From Candidatus Zixiibacteriota bacterium (GTDB lineage: Bacteria > Zixibacteria > MSB-5A5 > GN15 > JAAZOE01), in NCBI GenBank assembly GCA_036480375.1, contig JAZGGI010000048.1:1-64000 (forward strand): a stretch of 64,000 bases of DNA. Reading direction: 5' to 3'. The position numbers and the translations under genes are program-made. Each line of letters begins with the position of its first letter. Within the stretch, counting starts at the first letter, position 1. Of the stretch, positions 1 to 7,975 are shown in pieces. The notes beneath the pieces were generated by a model. The model saw only the letters and a list, made by a program, of their open reading frames with translations. It did not search any database and had not been told where the DNA came from.

Positions 1-2227
1 TATACCGCGATTGATAGTAATAGTCAGGGGAACTCTCAATAAAATGTATTGTGCTGTAATCCTCGGATTGAATAGTTATGTTGCCCCATCTATTGAAAAG
101 TATCACCTTTCCGCCAATCGACTGATAATAATCAATTGCATCCAATATTCCTCCCAAATTTGGCGGAATCCCCAAATCTTCACCACGCCCCGATTCACTT
201 CCTACCACAACTAATTCATAATCCAGAAAATCATATAGATTTAACCTTTCCGATTCAGGTAAATAATTGTAAGCCGTATCTGAGTAATATTCGAAATCAA
301 AGGGAGATAATGATTCCCGCAAATACTCGCCGGTTACAACTTCATTAACAAGTAAGTTGCTGGAAATATTCGATCTATTAACAGCAAGAATTTTCCCTGG
401 CGTCAATGTTGCTACTTTTGCGATTAATGGTTCCACACCAACGGTATCGGAGATATTCCCACCCTGATCCACGGCAACGATATAATATGTATGAAAATCA
501 TCACCCAGAGAATAATCGTTATCAGCAAAAAAAGTCTCGTTAAGTTGAACCGGCAGCCTTTTGCCATCTTTTATAATGGCATAATGACTAAAATCTAATT
601 CAATATCGTTATTTCCCGTCCATTCAATTTCCAGATAGCGCAAGTTTGGTTTAATAATAATATCGCCGGGCCGGCGCGGAAGATAATGCGGAATAAGGGT
701 AATCGTATCTTGAATCGGCGAAGCACCATATTGGTTATGACCGACTATAGAGAATGAATATTCGGCATCCTCATAAAGGTTGATCAGGGTAACGCTGGTA
801 ATGGGGTTTGGCACATCAATTGAATCTGAATGGAATGGCGAGTCTGATTGATAATAAATCCGGTAAAAATTCAATCCAGCCTGAAATTCCCAATTCACCT
901 GAAGAGATTTTCCATCGCCGACGTCCATTCCTGAGAGATTTCTGACCTTTGATGGCAAATGAGCTGTAACATAGGCGGTCGCCAATGAGGCTTTAACCAT
1001 ACGAGTCATATAGTCGAAATTAATATAGACTGCGCTATCGCTGGGCAAATGGACATGTGGAGTAAGGTATTTTTCGATGACCAAGGCGGCATCAAAACCC
1101 AATTCTAAAAAAGGCAGGTGGTCGGAACCAAGAATTTGGGTAGTCAATTCCGCTGAAATACTGGCGTAGGATGCCGCCAATTCCCTCCATATCTCTGAAT
1201 ATGAAGATACCGGACCATGGCATAATTTTGCCTCGTGATTATTTAAATCGCATCCCAGCATATCAAGGCTCATCATGTGAATTATATTATCATTGCGATC
1301 AAGCGCTTTTTCCGCATAGTACCGAGAGCCCGCGCCCATTGTTTCTTCTGAGTCGAAGGCAATAAATATTATTGTGTTTTCCGTATCAATATCTGAAAGA
1401 ATGCGCGAAATTTCCAAAATTGCAGCCACACCGGTTGCATTATCATCGGCTCCGGGACTACCCTCTTGTCCATCATAATGTGCGCCGATTATTATTTGCC
1501 GACCTGGCGAAACCTTGCCCAATTTAGTAACAATAACATTAAAGCAACCTTCCTGAGGTACCAGTTCCCATGATCCATTATTCAAAAACCACCTATATCC
1601 AACGAACTCATCTGCATATAAAGAATCATATCCATAAGAGTTAAACTGTTCAATAATCCAATCTCGGGCAGCGTGACAAGAATCTGAACCGGTCAGGCGA
1701 TCCCCAAGGGCTTCCAATCTTAAAACATGCGACTGCAGTGTATTTTGATTGACCTGATTTATCAATGGCTCCAAATCATATTCGCCCGAAATCCTATTTG
1801 TGCTCAATGAACTTTTTCGACGATACACAATTTTGGGGATTGTATTATAAATGGGGCGCAAATTAGACGACTTACCCAGGCCTTCAATGTTATAATAAAT
1901 CCGTAAATTATCCTGATGAAACAGTAAGGGATAATCTGGACCTATATCAACTCCAGGATGCCAATTCATGGCCAAATCGGTTAAGTTTACCCCCGAAGCT
2001 ACATGGAATAGATTAAAATCCTTGGCGTACATCTTTTCTGCATTTGTTGAGTCAACTAAAATAAGATATCCATCTGACAACATGAAAAGCGGTTGAATAT
2101 CGAGTGAATTCAAATAATCGGCATCATTCTGGCTGGTAACTGATACTTTATATAAGTCAGCAGAAAATACAGGTATTATCAAGACAAAGAAAAAAAATGG
2201 GAATATTGAAAGTAGTCGCGGCGTCAT
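1..2227 (-). CDS. Secreted M28 zinc aminopeptidase with fibronectin-III-like tail (C-terminus outside window)
   Basis: The frame is open from an ATG at 2227 through the left edge, about 742 codons, so the C-terminus is missing. Residues 1-22 (MTPRLLSIFPFFF...) form a signal peptide, so the enzyme should act outside the cytoplasm. The five M28 metal ligands are all visible: H250 (GAHYDG), D261 (GADDNATG), E294/E295 (FDSEETMG), D322 (SLDMLG) and H391/H393 (HVHLPSD). After about residue 420 come two fibronectin-III-like repeats. Family knowledge says M28 enzymes release N-terminal residues from peptides; the substrate is unknown. AGGAG lies 8 bases before this ATG, which I prefer to the out-of-frame ATG four bases upstream. 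Such proteins in FCB bacteria often end in a type IX sorting domain, but that end is not visible. Confidence 0.9.
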   Translation of the reverse strand, partial: MTPRLLSIFPFFFFVLIIPVFSADLYKVSVTSQNDADYLNSLDIQPLFMLSDGYLILVDSTNAEKMYAKDFNLFHVASGVNLTDLAMNWHPGVDIGPDYPLLFHQDNLRIYYNIEGLGKSSNLRPIYNTIPKIVYRRKSSLSTNRISGEYDLEPLINQVNQNTLQSHVLRLEALGDRLTGSDSCHAARDWIIEQFNSYGYDSLYADEFVGYRWFLNNGSWELVPQEGCFNVIVTKLGKVSPGRQIIIGAHYDGQEGSPGADDNATGVAAILEISRILSDIDTENTIIFIAFDSEETMGAGSRYYAEKALDRNDNIIHMMSLDMLGCDLNNHEAKLCHGPVSSYSEIWRELAASYASISAELTTQILGSDHLPFLELGFDAALVIEKYLTPHVHLPSDSAVYINFDYMTRMVKASLATAYVTAHLPSKVRNLSGMDVGDGKSLQVNWEFQAGLNFYRIYYQSDSPFHSDSIDVPNPITSVTLINLYEDAEYSFSIVGHNQYGASPIQDTITLIPHYLPRRPGDIIIKPNLRYLEIEWTGNNDIELDFSHYAIIKDGKRLPVQLNETFFADNDYSLGDDFHTYYIVAVDQGGNISDTVGVEPLIAKVATLTPGKILAVNRSNISSNLLVNEVVTGEYLRESLSPFDFEYYSDTAYNYLPESERLNLYDFLDYELVVVGSESGRGEDLGIPPNLGGILDAIDYYQSIGGKVILFNRWGNITIQSEDYSTIHFIESSPDYYYQSRY

Positions 2228-2319
2228 ACATTACTCCTGACACCCCCTTTGGATGTGTAATCGTTACTAATTCTCGAATCCAAAGAATATAATAGCCGAG
2301 AACTCTATTCTCATAATAG

Positions 2320-2347
2320 AAAATATGTCTATCGCCATTATTGTCAA
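2320..2347 (-). promoter_or_regulatory. Promoter of the M28 peptidase gene
   Basis: Read on the minus strand, TTGACA (2347-2342) is followed after 16 bases by TATTTT (2325-2320). Transcription would start near 2313 and give a leader of about 85 bases carrying the inverted repeat at 2247-2285. The box belongs to the TTGACA-N16/17-TAnnTT set seen elsewhere in the window. Confidence 0.55.
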
Positions 2348-2642
2348 GCAAAATCATTGCGCCGCTATCCCCGGTTATTGGCAGAGACCGGGGCCGCCTT
2401 GCAACCTCCCTTTTGATTCATCTGTATGATTATTTCGCGCAGGATGAATGATACAAAAGTCCCGTCAGTTCCTGGGCGCCAGAGGCGAGTGTGGATTGAT
2501 GGATAAGAACTGCCAGGTTACAATTTCGCTTCGCCAGATCAAGACCTGTCAGAACAGAAACCATATTGATTTCATGGCAGACGGGGACATCCGCCATGCA
2601 CGGATTAATTTACTACATAAATGCCTTGAAACAATAGTGCAT

Positions 2643-2669
2643 TAAAAAACCCTCCCGATTCCGAGAGGG
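2643..2669 (-). terminator. Intrinsic terminator of the chemotaxis receptor gene
   Basis: CCCTC (2650-2654) pairs with GAGGG (2665-2669), extended inward by two more pairs across one mismatch. On the minus strand the hairpin is followed by a run of six T. It lies 30-55 bases past the stop codon of the chemotaxis gene. Confidence 0.75.
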
Positions 2670-2698
2670 CTTTTGATTAAAAGGAGTTACAAAAATTC

Positions 2699-4360
2699 TT
2701 ATACTTTTTGGATAGTAAAGGCGTCCACTATTTCACGGAGTTCTTCGGCCTGGCGATTCATATTTTGGGCTATATTCGAAGATTCGTCGGCTTGCTCGGA
2801 CGTGTCTTTTGAAACATTCGATATCACCTCAATGCGCTTGGTGACCTCGGCGGCCACCTGTGACTGTTGCTCGGCGGCGGTAGCGATTTGCTCAATCATG
2901 CTCATGACATTATGCGACATTTGTTCGATTTCCGACAGGCTGTTTCCAGCTTCATCGGCCAATTGACGACCCTTTTCGACTTCTTTAATTCCCGATTCCA
3001 TGGAACTAACGGCCTCATTGGTCCGGGTTTGAACTTCCTTGATGACTTCCGCTATTTTACCGGTGGCTTTTGCGGTGCGTTCGGCCAGATTGCGAACTTC
3101 GTCGGCAACCACAGCGAATCCGCGACCCTGCTCACCGGCGCGAGCGGCCTCAATAGCGGCGTTGAGAGCGAGCAGGTTTGTTTGGCTGGCGATATCTTCG
3201 ATTACGCTGATAATTTGACCGATTTTATCGGCCGCTTCTGCCAGTTTACCAATTGAGCCGGCCGATTCGGCGACAACATCGGCAACGGAGTTCATCCCCT
3301 GGATTGTCCGGCTGACTATTTCTCCGCCTGAAGTGGCTGTATCTGATTGTTCCCGGGATGCTTCCGAAGCCTGTCCGGCGTTTCTTGACGATTCCATGAT
3401 TGTGGCGGCCATTTCATCGATTGACGAAGCGACCTGATGAATATGTTCCGTTTGGCTGCGGGCACCGTCATTCATTTTGTTTGAGGCATCTGAAATATCA
3501 GTAGCGGCGACGACGAGATTACCGGCGCTGGTTTCCAATTGACGCACCATATCGGTCAGGTTCTCGACCATGGAACGGAACGAATTGCCCAGGGTGTCTT
3601 CGGCCGATTTTGCTTCAACTTTGCAGGTCAGATCACCACTGGCTATCCGTTGTGCCTGTTCCGATAGATATTGGAGATAATCCTGAAGGTTTCTGAACGT
3701 ATCCGCCAAACGGCCCAGCTCATCTTTCGAGCGGTAATTAACCTCAAAATCCACATTTCCTACGGCCAATAATCCGGCGCAATTTTCGAGTTCCTGAATC
3801 GGCCTTGACAGAACCCGCTGAAGATTGAAAGCGATAAAAATACCCACTACGGCGCTTCCCAGAAGTACATATAAGCTGATATTTATAAACCAGAACATGC
3901 GGGCCTGCAGTTTATCGAGGTCGGACCTGATCCAGAGAGTACCGATAACTTCATTTCCGGAACTGATATCGCGTTTGATTATGAAATAATTATCCTCGAA
4001 TAATACACCGTCATCGGGCATATTGGGTAAAGTAGCCGGTGGAGGGGAATCATCGCGGGCATATTTTGCAAATTCAGCGGCATCTGTTGTTTGAATCACG
4101 GACCAGGCGATTTGAGGATCGCGTTTTGCGGATTGCAATATTTCTTCGGCCGAATCGTTGTCCTCAAAAGTTACCGCGCTGGCGCAATTATCAGCCATGA
4201 TTTGGGCCAGGAGTCTCGTGTTTTGGACAAGCTCTTTTTGATAGTTTTCGCGGTCGGTAATAATAAAGGCTATCGATGCCAGTATTAGAGTTATAATGCT
4301 TGTCAGGACGATAACTAAAGTAAGTTTTACGCGAATTGAGAAATCATTGAAACGGGTCAT
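2699..4360 (-). CDS. Methyl-accepting chemotaxis protein with CHASE8-like periplasmic sensor
   Basis: A 553-residue transmembrane receptor. TM1 (about residues 13-35) is followed by a periplasmic segment of about 120 residues ([18 protein letters not shown]..., DPQIAWSVI) that resembles the CHASE8 domain of YfiN/DgcN diguanylate cyclases. Then come TM2 (about 155-175), a HAMP domain, a second HAMP-like segment and a full MCP signalling hairpin with the conserved tip ([20 protein letters not shown], then [16 protein letters not shown]). The C-terminus (DAFTIQKV) lacks the CheR-binding pentapeptide. The start at 4360 is chosen because GGGAGAG stands five bases before it and TM1 follows directly; an upstream start at 4453 would add 31 residues. 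By family knowledge it controls CheA kinase activity. It is divergent from a yfiR homologue, the periplasmic partner expected for a CHASE8 sensor. Confidence 0.93.
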   Translation of the reverse strand: MTRFNDFSIRVKLTLVIVLTSIITLILASIAFIITDRENYQKELVQNTRLLAQIMADNCASAVTFEDNDSAEEILQSAKRDPQIAWSVIQTTDAAEFAKYARDDSPPPATLPNMPDDGVLFEDNYFIIKRDISSGNEVIGTLWIRSDLDKLQARMFWFINISLYVLLGSAVVGIFIAFNLQRVLSRPIQELENCAGLLAVGNVDFEVNYRSKDELGRLADTFRNLQDYLQYLSEQAQRIASGDLTCKVEAKSAEDTLGNSFRSMVENLTDMVRQLETSAGNLVVAATDISDASNKMNDGARSQTEHIHQVASSIDEMAATIMESSRNAGQASEASREQSDTATSGGEIVSRTIQGMNSVADVVAESAGSIGKLAEAADKIGQIISVIEDIASQTNLLALNAAIEAARAGEQGRGFAVVADEVRNLAERTAKATGKIAEVIKEVQTRTNEAVSSMESGIKEVEKGRQLADEAGNSLSEIEQMSHNVMSMIEQIATAAEQQSQVAAEVTKRIEVISNVSKDTSEQADESSNIAQNMNRQAEELREIVDAFTIQKV

Positions 4361-4500
4361 CTTTACTCTCCCTATGTTGCCAATTACGGATAACCCCGCC
4401 CCATGGCACCTGTATAGACTACTATACAATATCGACCAAAGTAGGAATCTCATTAATCATGGATTCAAACTGACAGGATTATTGCATATTTGATAACTCA

Positions 4501-4536
4501 TTTACAGACAACAGAGATTTTGATATAATAATCTCT
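4501..4536 (+). promoter_or_regulatory. yfiR promoter with operator-like palindrome over the -10 box
   Basis: TTTACA (4501-4506) is followed after 17 bases by a consensus TATAAT (4524-4529). A perfect inverted repeat, AGAGATT (4513-4519) and AATCTCT (4530-4536), encloses the -10 box with a 10-base centre, the placement expected of a repressor site. Which regulator binds is unknown. Confidence 0.6.
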
Positions 4537-4696
4537 ATGATTATGCCCATTAATTTATTTGTGAGACAGTTTGCTCATTATTTATACAATTCTTGTTGTC
4601 CTGGTGTTTCAGATTCGCAATATTGGTATCGATAAGTTATGCCCTGATTTTCTATGGAACGATTTGAGAGGAAAGGGGTTAATAGTATAGCGGGCT

Positions 4697-4760
4697 GTCC
4701 CGATAGAGTAATATATGGGACGCGGCCTACCCAAAAGTCTTGTGAAGATTTCCGGCAGGC
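4697..4760 (+). promoter_or_regulatory. Possible structured leader of yfiR
   Basis: Within the long leader, GTCCC (4697-4701) can pair with GGGAC (4717-4721). GCCT (4725-4728) can pair with AGGC (4757-4760), enclosing AAGTCTT/AAGATTT (4735-4741 and 4745-4751). I could not match this to a known riboswitch. It may be only chance pairing. Confidence 0.25.
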
Positions 4761-4792
4761 TTCTAATAAATTAGGTAAATGGAGAAAGATAT

Positions 4793-5326
4793 ATGAAGTG
4801 TTTAAGTGTCAGCTTATTTGCTTTGCTTTTTATGTGGGTATTAGTTAGCGCCGACGCTGATAGTGACGCTGAATATAAGTCCAAGTTTATCATAAATCTT
4901 GTCGATTATGTTGAATGGCCGGCCGGAGGCGATACCGATAATAAAGGCACAATCGCGATATCAGTAATAGGCGATTCGCCTCTGTTGCCAAAGCTGAAAG
5001 CCATGGCCGAGGCCAAAACCAAAGACGGCAAAAAAATAGTCATTAAGGAAAAAGTTATAAACGAGCAGAGCTATGATTGCCAGATTCTCTTTTTGGCATC
5101 CAAGGAAACCTCTGATTTGGCGAAGGTATTAAAAAAGGTCAAAGGGAACCCGGTTCTGACCGTTAGCGATTGTGAATATTTCGCCAACTACGGAGTCATG
5201 ATTAATTTTTACAATGAAGAAAATGATGGAAAATCAAAAGTGAAATTTGAAGTCAATAAAGCAACCGTTAGTATGGCCGGGCTAAAAATCAGCTCCAAGC
5301 TGTTGAAGCTGGCAAAAATCATTTAG
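4793..5326 (+). CDS. yfiR: YfiR family (DUF4154) periplasmic protein
   Basis: The 177-residue product begins with a signal peptide (MKCLSVSLFALLFMWVLVSADA) and matches the YfiR/DUF4154 pattern: an early KFIINLVDYVEWP, then ISVIGDSPL, CQILFLA, and a late GVMINFYNEENDGKSKVKFE followed by INKA-like and LKISSKLLKLAK segments. In Pseudomonas, YfiR is a periplasmic repressor of the diguanylate cyclase YfiN and binds its periplasmic sensor. Here the divergent neighbour is a chemotaxis receptor with a similar sensor, so that receptor is the likely partner (inference). The SD GGAGAAAG precedes the ATG by four bases. A terminator follows at 5349. Confidence 0.88.
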   Translation: MKCLSVSLFALLFMWVLVSADADSDAEYKSKFIINLVDYVEWPAGGDTDNKGTIAISVIGDSPLLPKLKAMAEAKTKDGKKIVIKEKVINEQSYDCQILFLASKETSDLAKVLKKVKGNPVLTVSDCEYFANYGVMINFYNEENDGKSKVKFEVNKATVSMAGLKISSKLLKLAKII

Positions 5327-5348
5327 TCAAAATAGTCCTATGATTTAG

Positions 5349-5373
5349 ACCCGTCATCGCTGGCGGGTTTTTT
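5349..5373 (+). terminator. Intrinsic terminator after yfiR
   Basis: ACCCG (5349-5353) pairs with CGGGT (5364-5368) and runs into a T tract. It lies 22 bases after the yfiR stop and overlaps the 3' end of the convergent FlaR-like gene. Confidence 0.7.
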
Positions 5374-5899
5374 ATTGCCTGAGAGTTTCTATAAATTGGT
5401 TCACAGATTTTCTATATTTGAAAATGATACTTCGATCAATCATATTGTATTTTGATATTGTTTCAAGTATCCTCGGGTGGTTAACTTTTTTGAATTCCCA
5501 AATCCATTTTATGAATTCCCAGTCAAATTTTTCAGGACATCCATCGGCCATATCGGGCCGCACCCTGCCGTAGCTTCGAATTATTCTCCCGGTAATATTC
5601 CAGAGACAATTTATAGTCGAAAAATCAAGATAAATAACCGCATCGGCTCGTTCGATTCGTTCCTTAAATGTATCTGTATAGTTTCCATCAATAATCCACT
5701 GGTCGAGTTGGATCAATTCGTTAAGTTTACATCGCCATTGCTCCGGCTCGGGTTCAAGCCACCCGGGATGCCAAAAATATTTATCGAGATGAAACACCGG
5801 AAGCTGTAGGATATCTCCCAGTCGAGCGGCCAGGGTAGACTTACCAGAACCGCCGTTTCCCAGAATTATGATTCGTTTGGCATGAGTTATATCAAACAC
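5372..5899 (-). CDS. P-loop NTPase of the FlaR/topology-modulation (adenylate-kinase-like) family
   Basis: A 175-residue cytosolic protein with an N-terminal Walker A motif, ILGNGGSGKSTLAARL (about residues 11-26), and the family's following block PVFHLDKYFWHPGW. WIIDGNYT and the later RIIRSYGRVRPDMADGCPE lid-like region are also typical of small adenylate-kinase-like proteins annotated as DNA topology modulation protein FlaR. The true substrate of this family is unsettled, so the name implies no established role here. It is a single gene between two terminators and converges with yfiR. Confidence 0.8.
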   Translation of the reverse strand: MFDITHAKRIIILGNGGSGKSTLAARLGDILQLPVFHLDKYFWHPGWLEPEPEQWRCKLNELIQLDQWIIDGNYTDTFKERIERADAVIYLDFSTINCLWNITGRIIRSYGRVRPDMADGCPEKFDWEFIKWIWEFKKVNHPRILETISKYNMIDRSIIFKYRKSVNQFIETLRQ

Positions 5900-5941
5900 G
5901 CGAGATATATACTCGATATTTGAAAAAGACGCAAATCAAAG

Positions 5942-5976
5942 ATAAAAAAAAGACCGACCCAATCGGGTCGATCTTT
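5942..5976 (-). terminator. Terminator of the sigma/anti-sigma operon
   Basis: CGACCC (5955-5960), loop AATC, and GGGTCG (5965-5970) form a hairpin extended by an outer AAGA/TCTT stem, with A-runs on the left that become T-runs on the minus strand. It lies just past the anti-sigma stop at 6003. The dyad could also work in the other direction. Confidence 0.75.
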
Positions 5977-6002
5977 AAGTCATTAAAATTAATTTATTGA
6001 AA

Positions 6003-7283
6003 TTATTTGAGCAAGCTCATCTTTTTGGAAGTTGTAATTTCTCCGGCGGTCAATCGATAAAGGTAAATACCCGAAGCGACTTTTTCGCCGTTAGAATTGG
6101 TGGCATCCCAGGTTACCGAATGCTGACCGGCCGAGAAATATTTGTCAACCAGAGTTTTAACTCTCTGTCCGTTTATATTATAGACTTCCAATAGTACATC
6201 TTCCGCCTCGGGAATAGAGAATTGAATAGTCGTAGTAGGGTTGAATGGGTTGGGATAGTTTTGCTTGAGTTCAAAACCATCAGGTAAGGCGGCATCAATT
6301 GGCTTATGTGAAAAAATCATTTCGGCCTCATGATCAGAATGGGCATTGTCATCCTTGGTGTTAAATTCAATGTGGGGGTCGCCGGTAGCTTTTAGTTTTT
6401 CCCAGAATTCGGGATCGTTCTGATCCAGTTCGTAAAGAACACCCTCGGCGGTAGAGCCTTTCCAGATGATTCTATTATCGTCTTCAGGAGTATCGATATC
6501 ACCACCCTCTGAAATAAAGATGGTAAAAGACCCTTCGTGGAGTCCTTTAAGCATTTCTATTTTTTGAACGGCCTCTTCATGAATACCATCTTCATCCATA
6601 CGTTGCAAATGCATTTCGGAAAAAAATATATGTTTAGCATGTTTCAGAAGAGATACCATTTCGCCATCAGAAATTTCTTTAACTTCCTTTATTACACAAT
6701 TACCGAGCTCATCAAATGTTTCGATAATAAGTTGCATTTCATATTCTGATTTCAGGTCAGTGATCGTCAATTCACAGGTCGCCTCGCAATCGCCAACCTT
6801 GTAATCGACATCACCCAATCCAAGAGCGACAAACAATTCAGTTATTTTATCTTCATCCATAGCCAGATTTTTATCGACTCCGGCGACGGCGACTTCATAC
6901 CCTATAGTTCGGTCGAATTTAAATGGTATCAGGGTTGTGAATAGGAGAAGGATAATGACAGTTCCTAATGAAATACTCAAACGGGGGCGAGCCCGCAATT
7001 GTCTTTTAATAGCGCTCATAATTTTAAACTCCTCAGGTTTTTCGGACTGGCTCATTCCCGCGATTGATTCTATTCTTTTCCGCAGGTTGGCAACAGATAC
7101 TCCGTCATTATCATCGATGGCCGCGACGGTATCCAAATCTCGACTGATTGTTCGCTCGGCCTGAGCGAACAGGGCGCACTCGGGACAGGATTGGATATGC
7201 CGCTTGATATCTTCATCCATTGATCCGGATGAGAGTTTTTGGCTCAGGTCGGCTATTCGTTTACGGGCTTCGTGACAACGCAT
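6003..7283 (-). CDS. Zinc-finger anti-sigma factor with C-terminal FlgD-like/type IX-style domain
   Basis: 426 residues. The N-terminus carries the zinc-binding anti-sigma signature H29-x3-C33-x2-C36 (HIQSCPEC). One membrane helix follows at about residues 101-121 (LGTVIILLLFTTLIPF), then a periplasmic region of about 220 residues. The last 85 residues are a FlgD-like Ig/type IX sorting domain (YPNPFNPTTTIQF, GQRVKTL, GEKVASGIYLYRL, KKMSLLK). By family knowledge the N-terminal domain holds the ECF sigma factor at the membrane until a signal frees it. The gene overlaps the upstream sigma gene by 31 bases. The combination of a membrane-anchored anti-sigma factor with a sorting-type C-terminus is unusual. 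Confidence 0.88.
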   Translation of the reverse strand: MRCHEARKRIADLSQKLSSGSMDEDIKRHIQSCPECALFAQAERTISRDLDTVAAIDDNDGVSVANLRKRIESIAGMSQSEKPEEFKIMSAIKRQLRARPRLSISLGTVIILLLFTTLIPFKFDRTIGYEVAVAGVDKNLAMDEDKITELFVALGLGDVDYKVGDCEATCELTITDLKSEYEMQLIIETFDELGNCVIKEVKEISDGEMVSLLKHAKHIFFSEMHLQRMDEDGIHEEAVQKIEMLKGLHEGSFTIFISEGGDIDTPEDDNRIIWKGSTAEGVLYELDQNDPEFWEKLKATGDPHIEFNTKDDNAHSDHEAEMIFSHKPIDAALPDGFELKQNYPNPFNPTTTIQFSIPEAEDVLLEVYNINGQRVKTLVDKYFSAGQHSVTWDATNSNGEKVASGIYLYRLTAGEITTSKKMSLLK

Positions 7284-7837
7284 ACCTTGTCCTCTTGAAA
7301 TTTAATGTTTTCGTTTCTCGATGAACCGGTCATTTTCAAATGCTTCATTAACGCCTGGCGCATTTTCCGGCGGCAGCGCGATAAACGCATTTTGACGGCG
7401 GATTGCGAAAGGCCTTTCATTTCAGCCAGTTCGGCGATGGTCCAGCCTTGCATTTCAAAGAGCGTAATCAGCGCTCGGTCAACCGGCTCGACGGCGCGAA
7501 ACGCAATTTCAAGTCTGCGTCGGGCGGTATAAAGCGAGGTCGGGTCCTCTCCGGATACCGATTCAAGAAAATCCGGTGTCGAAGGAAGAACTTTCTTCCA
7601 CCAGGGACTCTTGACGCGGTTCCGAAAAGAATTGACTATTATTCGATATAGCCAGGGTCGAAATGAATCGGTCGACTCCAGCCGCTCGAATTGTGTCAAC
7701 GCCTTGACCAGAGAATCCTGATACAAATCGTCGCCGTCATCCCGGTTGTTAGTCAGCTTGCGACAAAACGCTCGCGCCTTGACATGTTCCGGTTCAACTA
7801 ATTTCCAGAATAGGTCCCTATGTCGGTTCATCTGCAC
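7253..7837 (-). CDS. ECF-type RNA polymerase sigma factor
   Basis: 194 residues with region 2 (RDDGDDLYQDSLVKALTQFERLE...FRPWLYRIIVNSFRNR) and region 4 (FEMQGWTIAELAEMKGLSQSAVKMRLSRCRRKMRQAL), and no region 1 or 3, as in extracytoplasmic-function sigma factors. The frame opens with GTG at 7837; an in-frame ATG at 7831 is equally possible, with only a weak AGGTG nearby. It overlaps the anti-sigma gene by 31 bases, so the pair is probably co-translated. Downstream targets cannot be told from the sequence. The tail after residue 165 is longer than usual. Confidence 0.9.
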   Translation of the reverse strand: MQMNRHRDLFWKLVEPEHVKARAFCRKLTNNRDDGDDLYQDSLVKALTQFERLESTDSFRPWLYRIIVNSFRNRVKSPWWKKVLPSTPDFLESVSGEDPTSLYTARRRLEIAFRAVEPVDRALITLFEMQGWTIAELAEMKGLSQSAVKMRLSRCRRKMRQALMKHLKMTGSSRNENIKFQEDKVCVVTKPVNE

Positions 7838-7915
7838 CTAAGACAGTTTAATCTTATGAAAAGTAACCGATAATTAAATCTTTTTACGCACTAAACACTA
7901 TAATTGTTCTCCAAA

Positions 7916-7940
7916 TAAAAATCCCGAATCGATATCCGGG
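7916..7940 (-). terminator. Terminator after the ankyrin gene
   Basis: CCCG (7923-7926) and CGGG (7937-7940) flank an AT-rich partly self-complementary loop. An A5 run at 7916-7921 becomes a T tract on the minus strand. It separates the BlaI/M56/ankyrin operon from the sigma gene. Confidence 0.6.
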
Positions 7941-7975
7941 GTTATTTTAATATACTTTGAGGGGATGTATATTTT

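Larger units (their letters stand above)
2228..2698. other. 471-base intergenic region with M28 promoter, inverted repeats and a terminator
   Basis: No convincing gene is present. From left to right it holds an inverted repeat CTTTGGAT...ATCCAAAG (2247-2254 and 2278-2285) in the likely 5' leader of the M28 gene, the minus-strand promoter at 2320-2347, a stretch without recognisable coding signal, an imperfect palindrome CATGGCAGA...TCCGCCATG (2573-2581 and 2590-2598), and the terminator of the chemotaxis gene at 2643-2669. Confidence 0.6.
4361..4792. other. Divergent intergenic region between receptor and yfiR homologue
   Basis: There is no gene in these 432 bases. They hold a strong plus-strand promoter (4501-4529) with an inverted repeat around its -10 box, and then a long leader of about 257 bases before yfiR with pairing segments at 4697-4760. 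I found no clear promoter for the minus-strand receptor. Confidence 0.6.

Noticed and set aside
2448-2645. A 65-codon plus-strand frame in the gap before the receptor
   Set aside because: It has no ribosome site and no family resemblance, and it spans the palindrome at 2573-2598.
2867-3256. A 129-codon frame opposite the chemotaxis receptor
   Set aside because: It is the antisense shadow of the conserved MCP hairpin.
4650-4790. A c-di-GMP (GEMM) riboswitch before yfiR
   Set aside because: GGGACGC resembles part of the motif, but the second conserved arm with its tetraloop receptor could not be found, so only an unspecified leader is reported.
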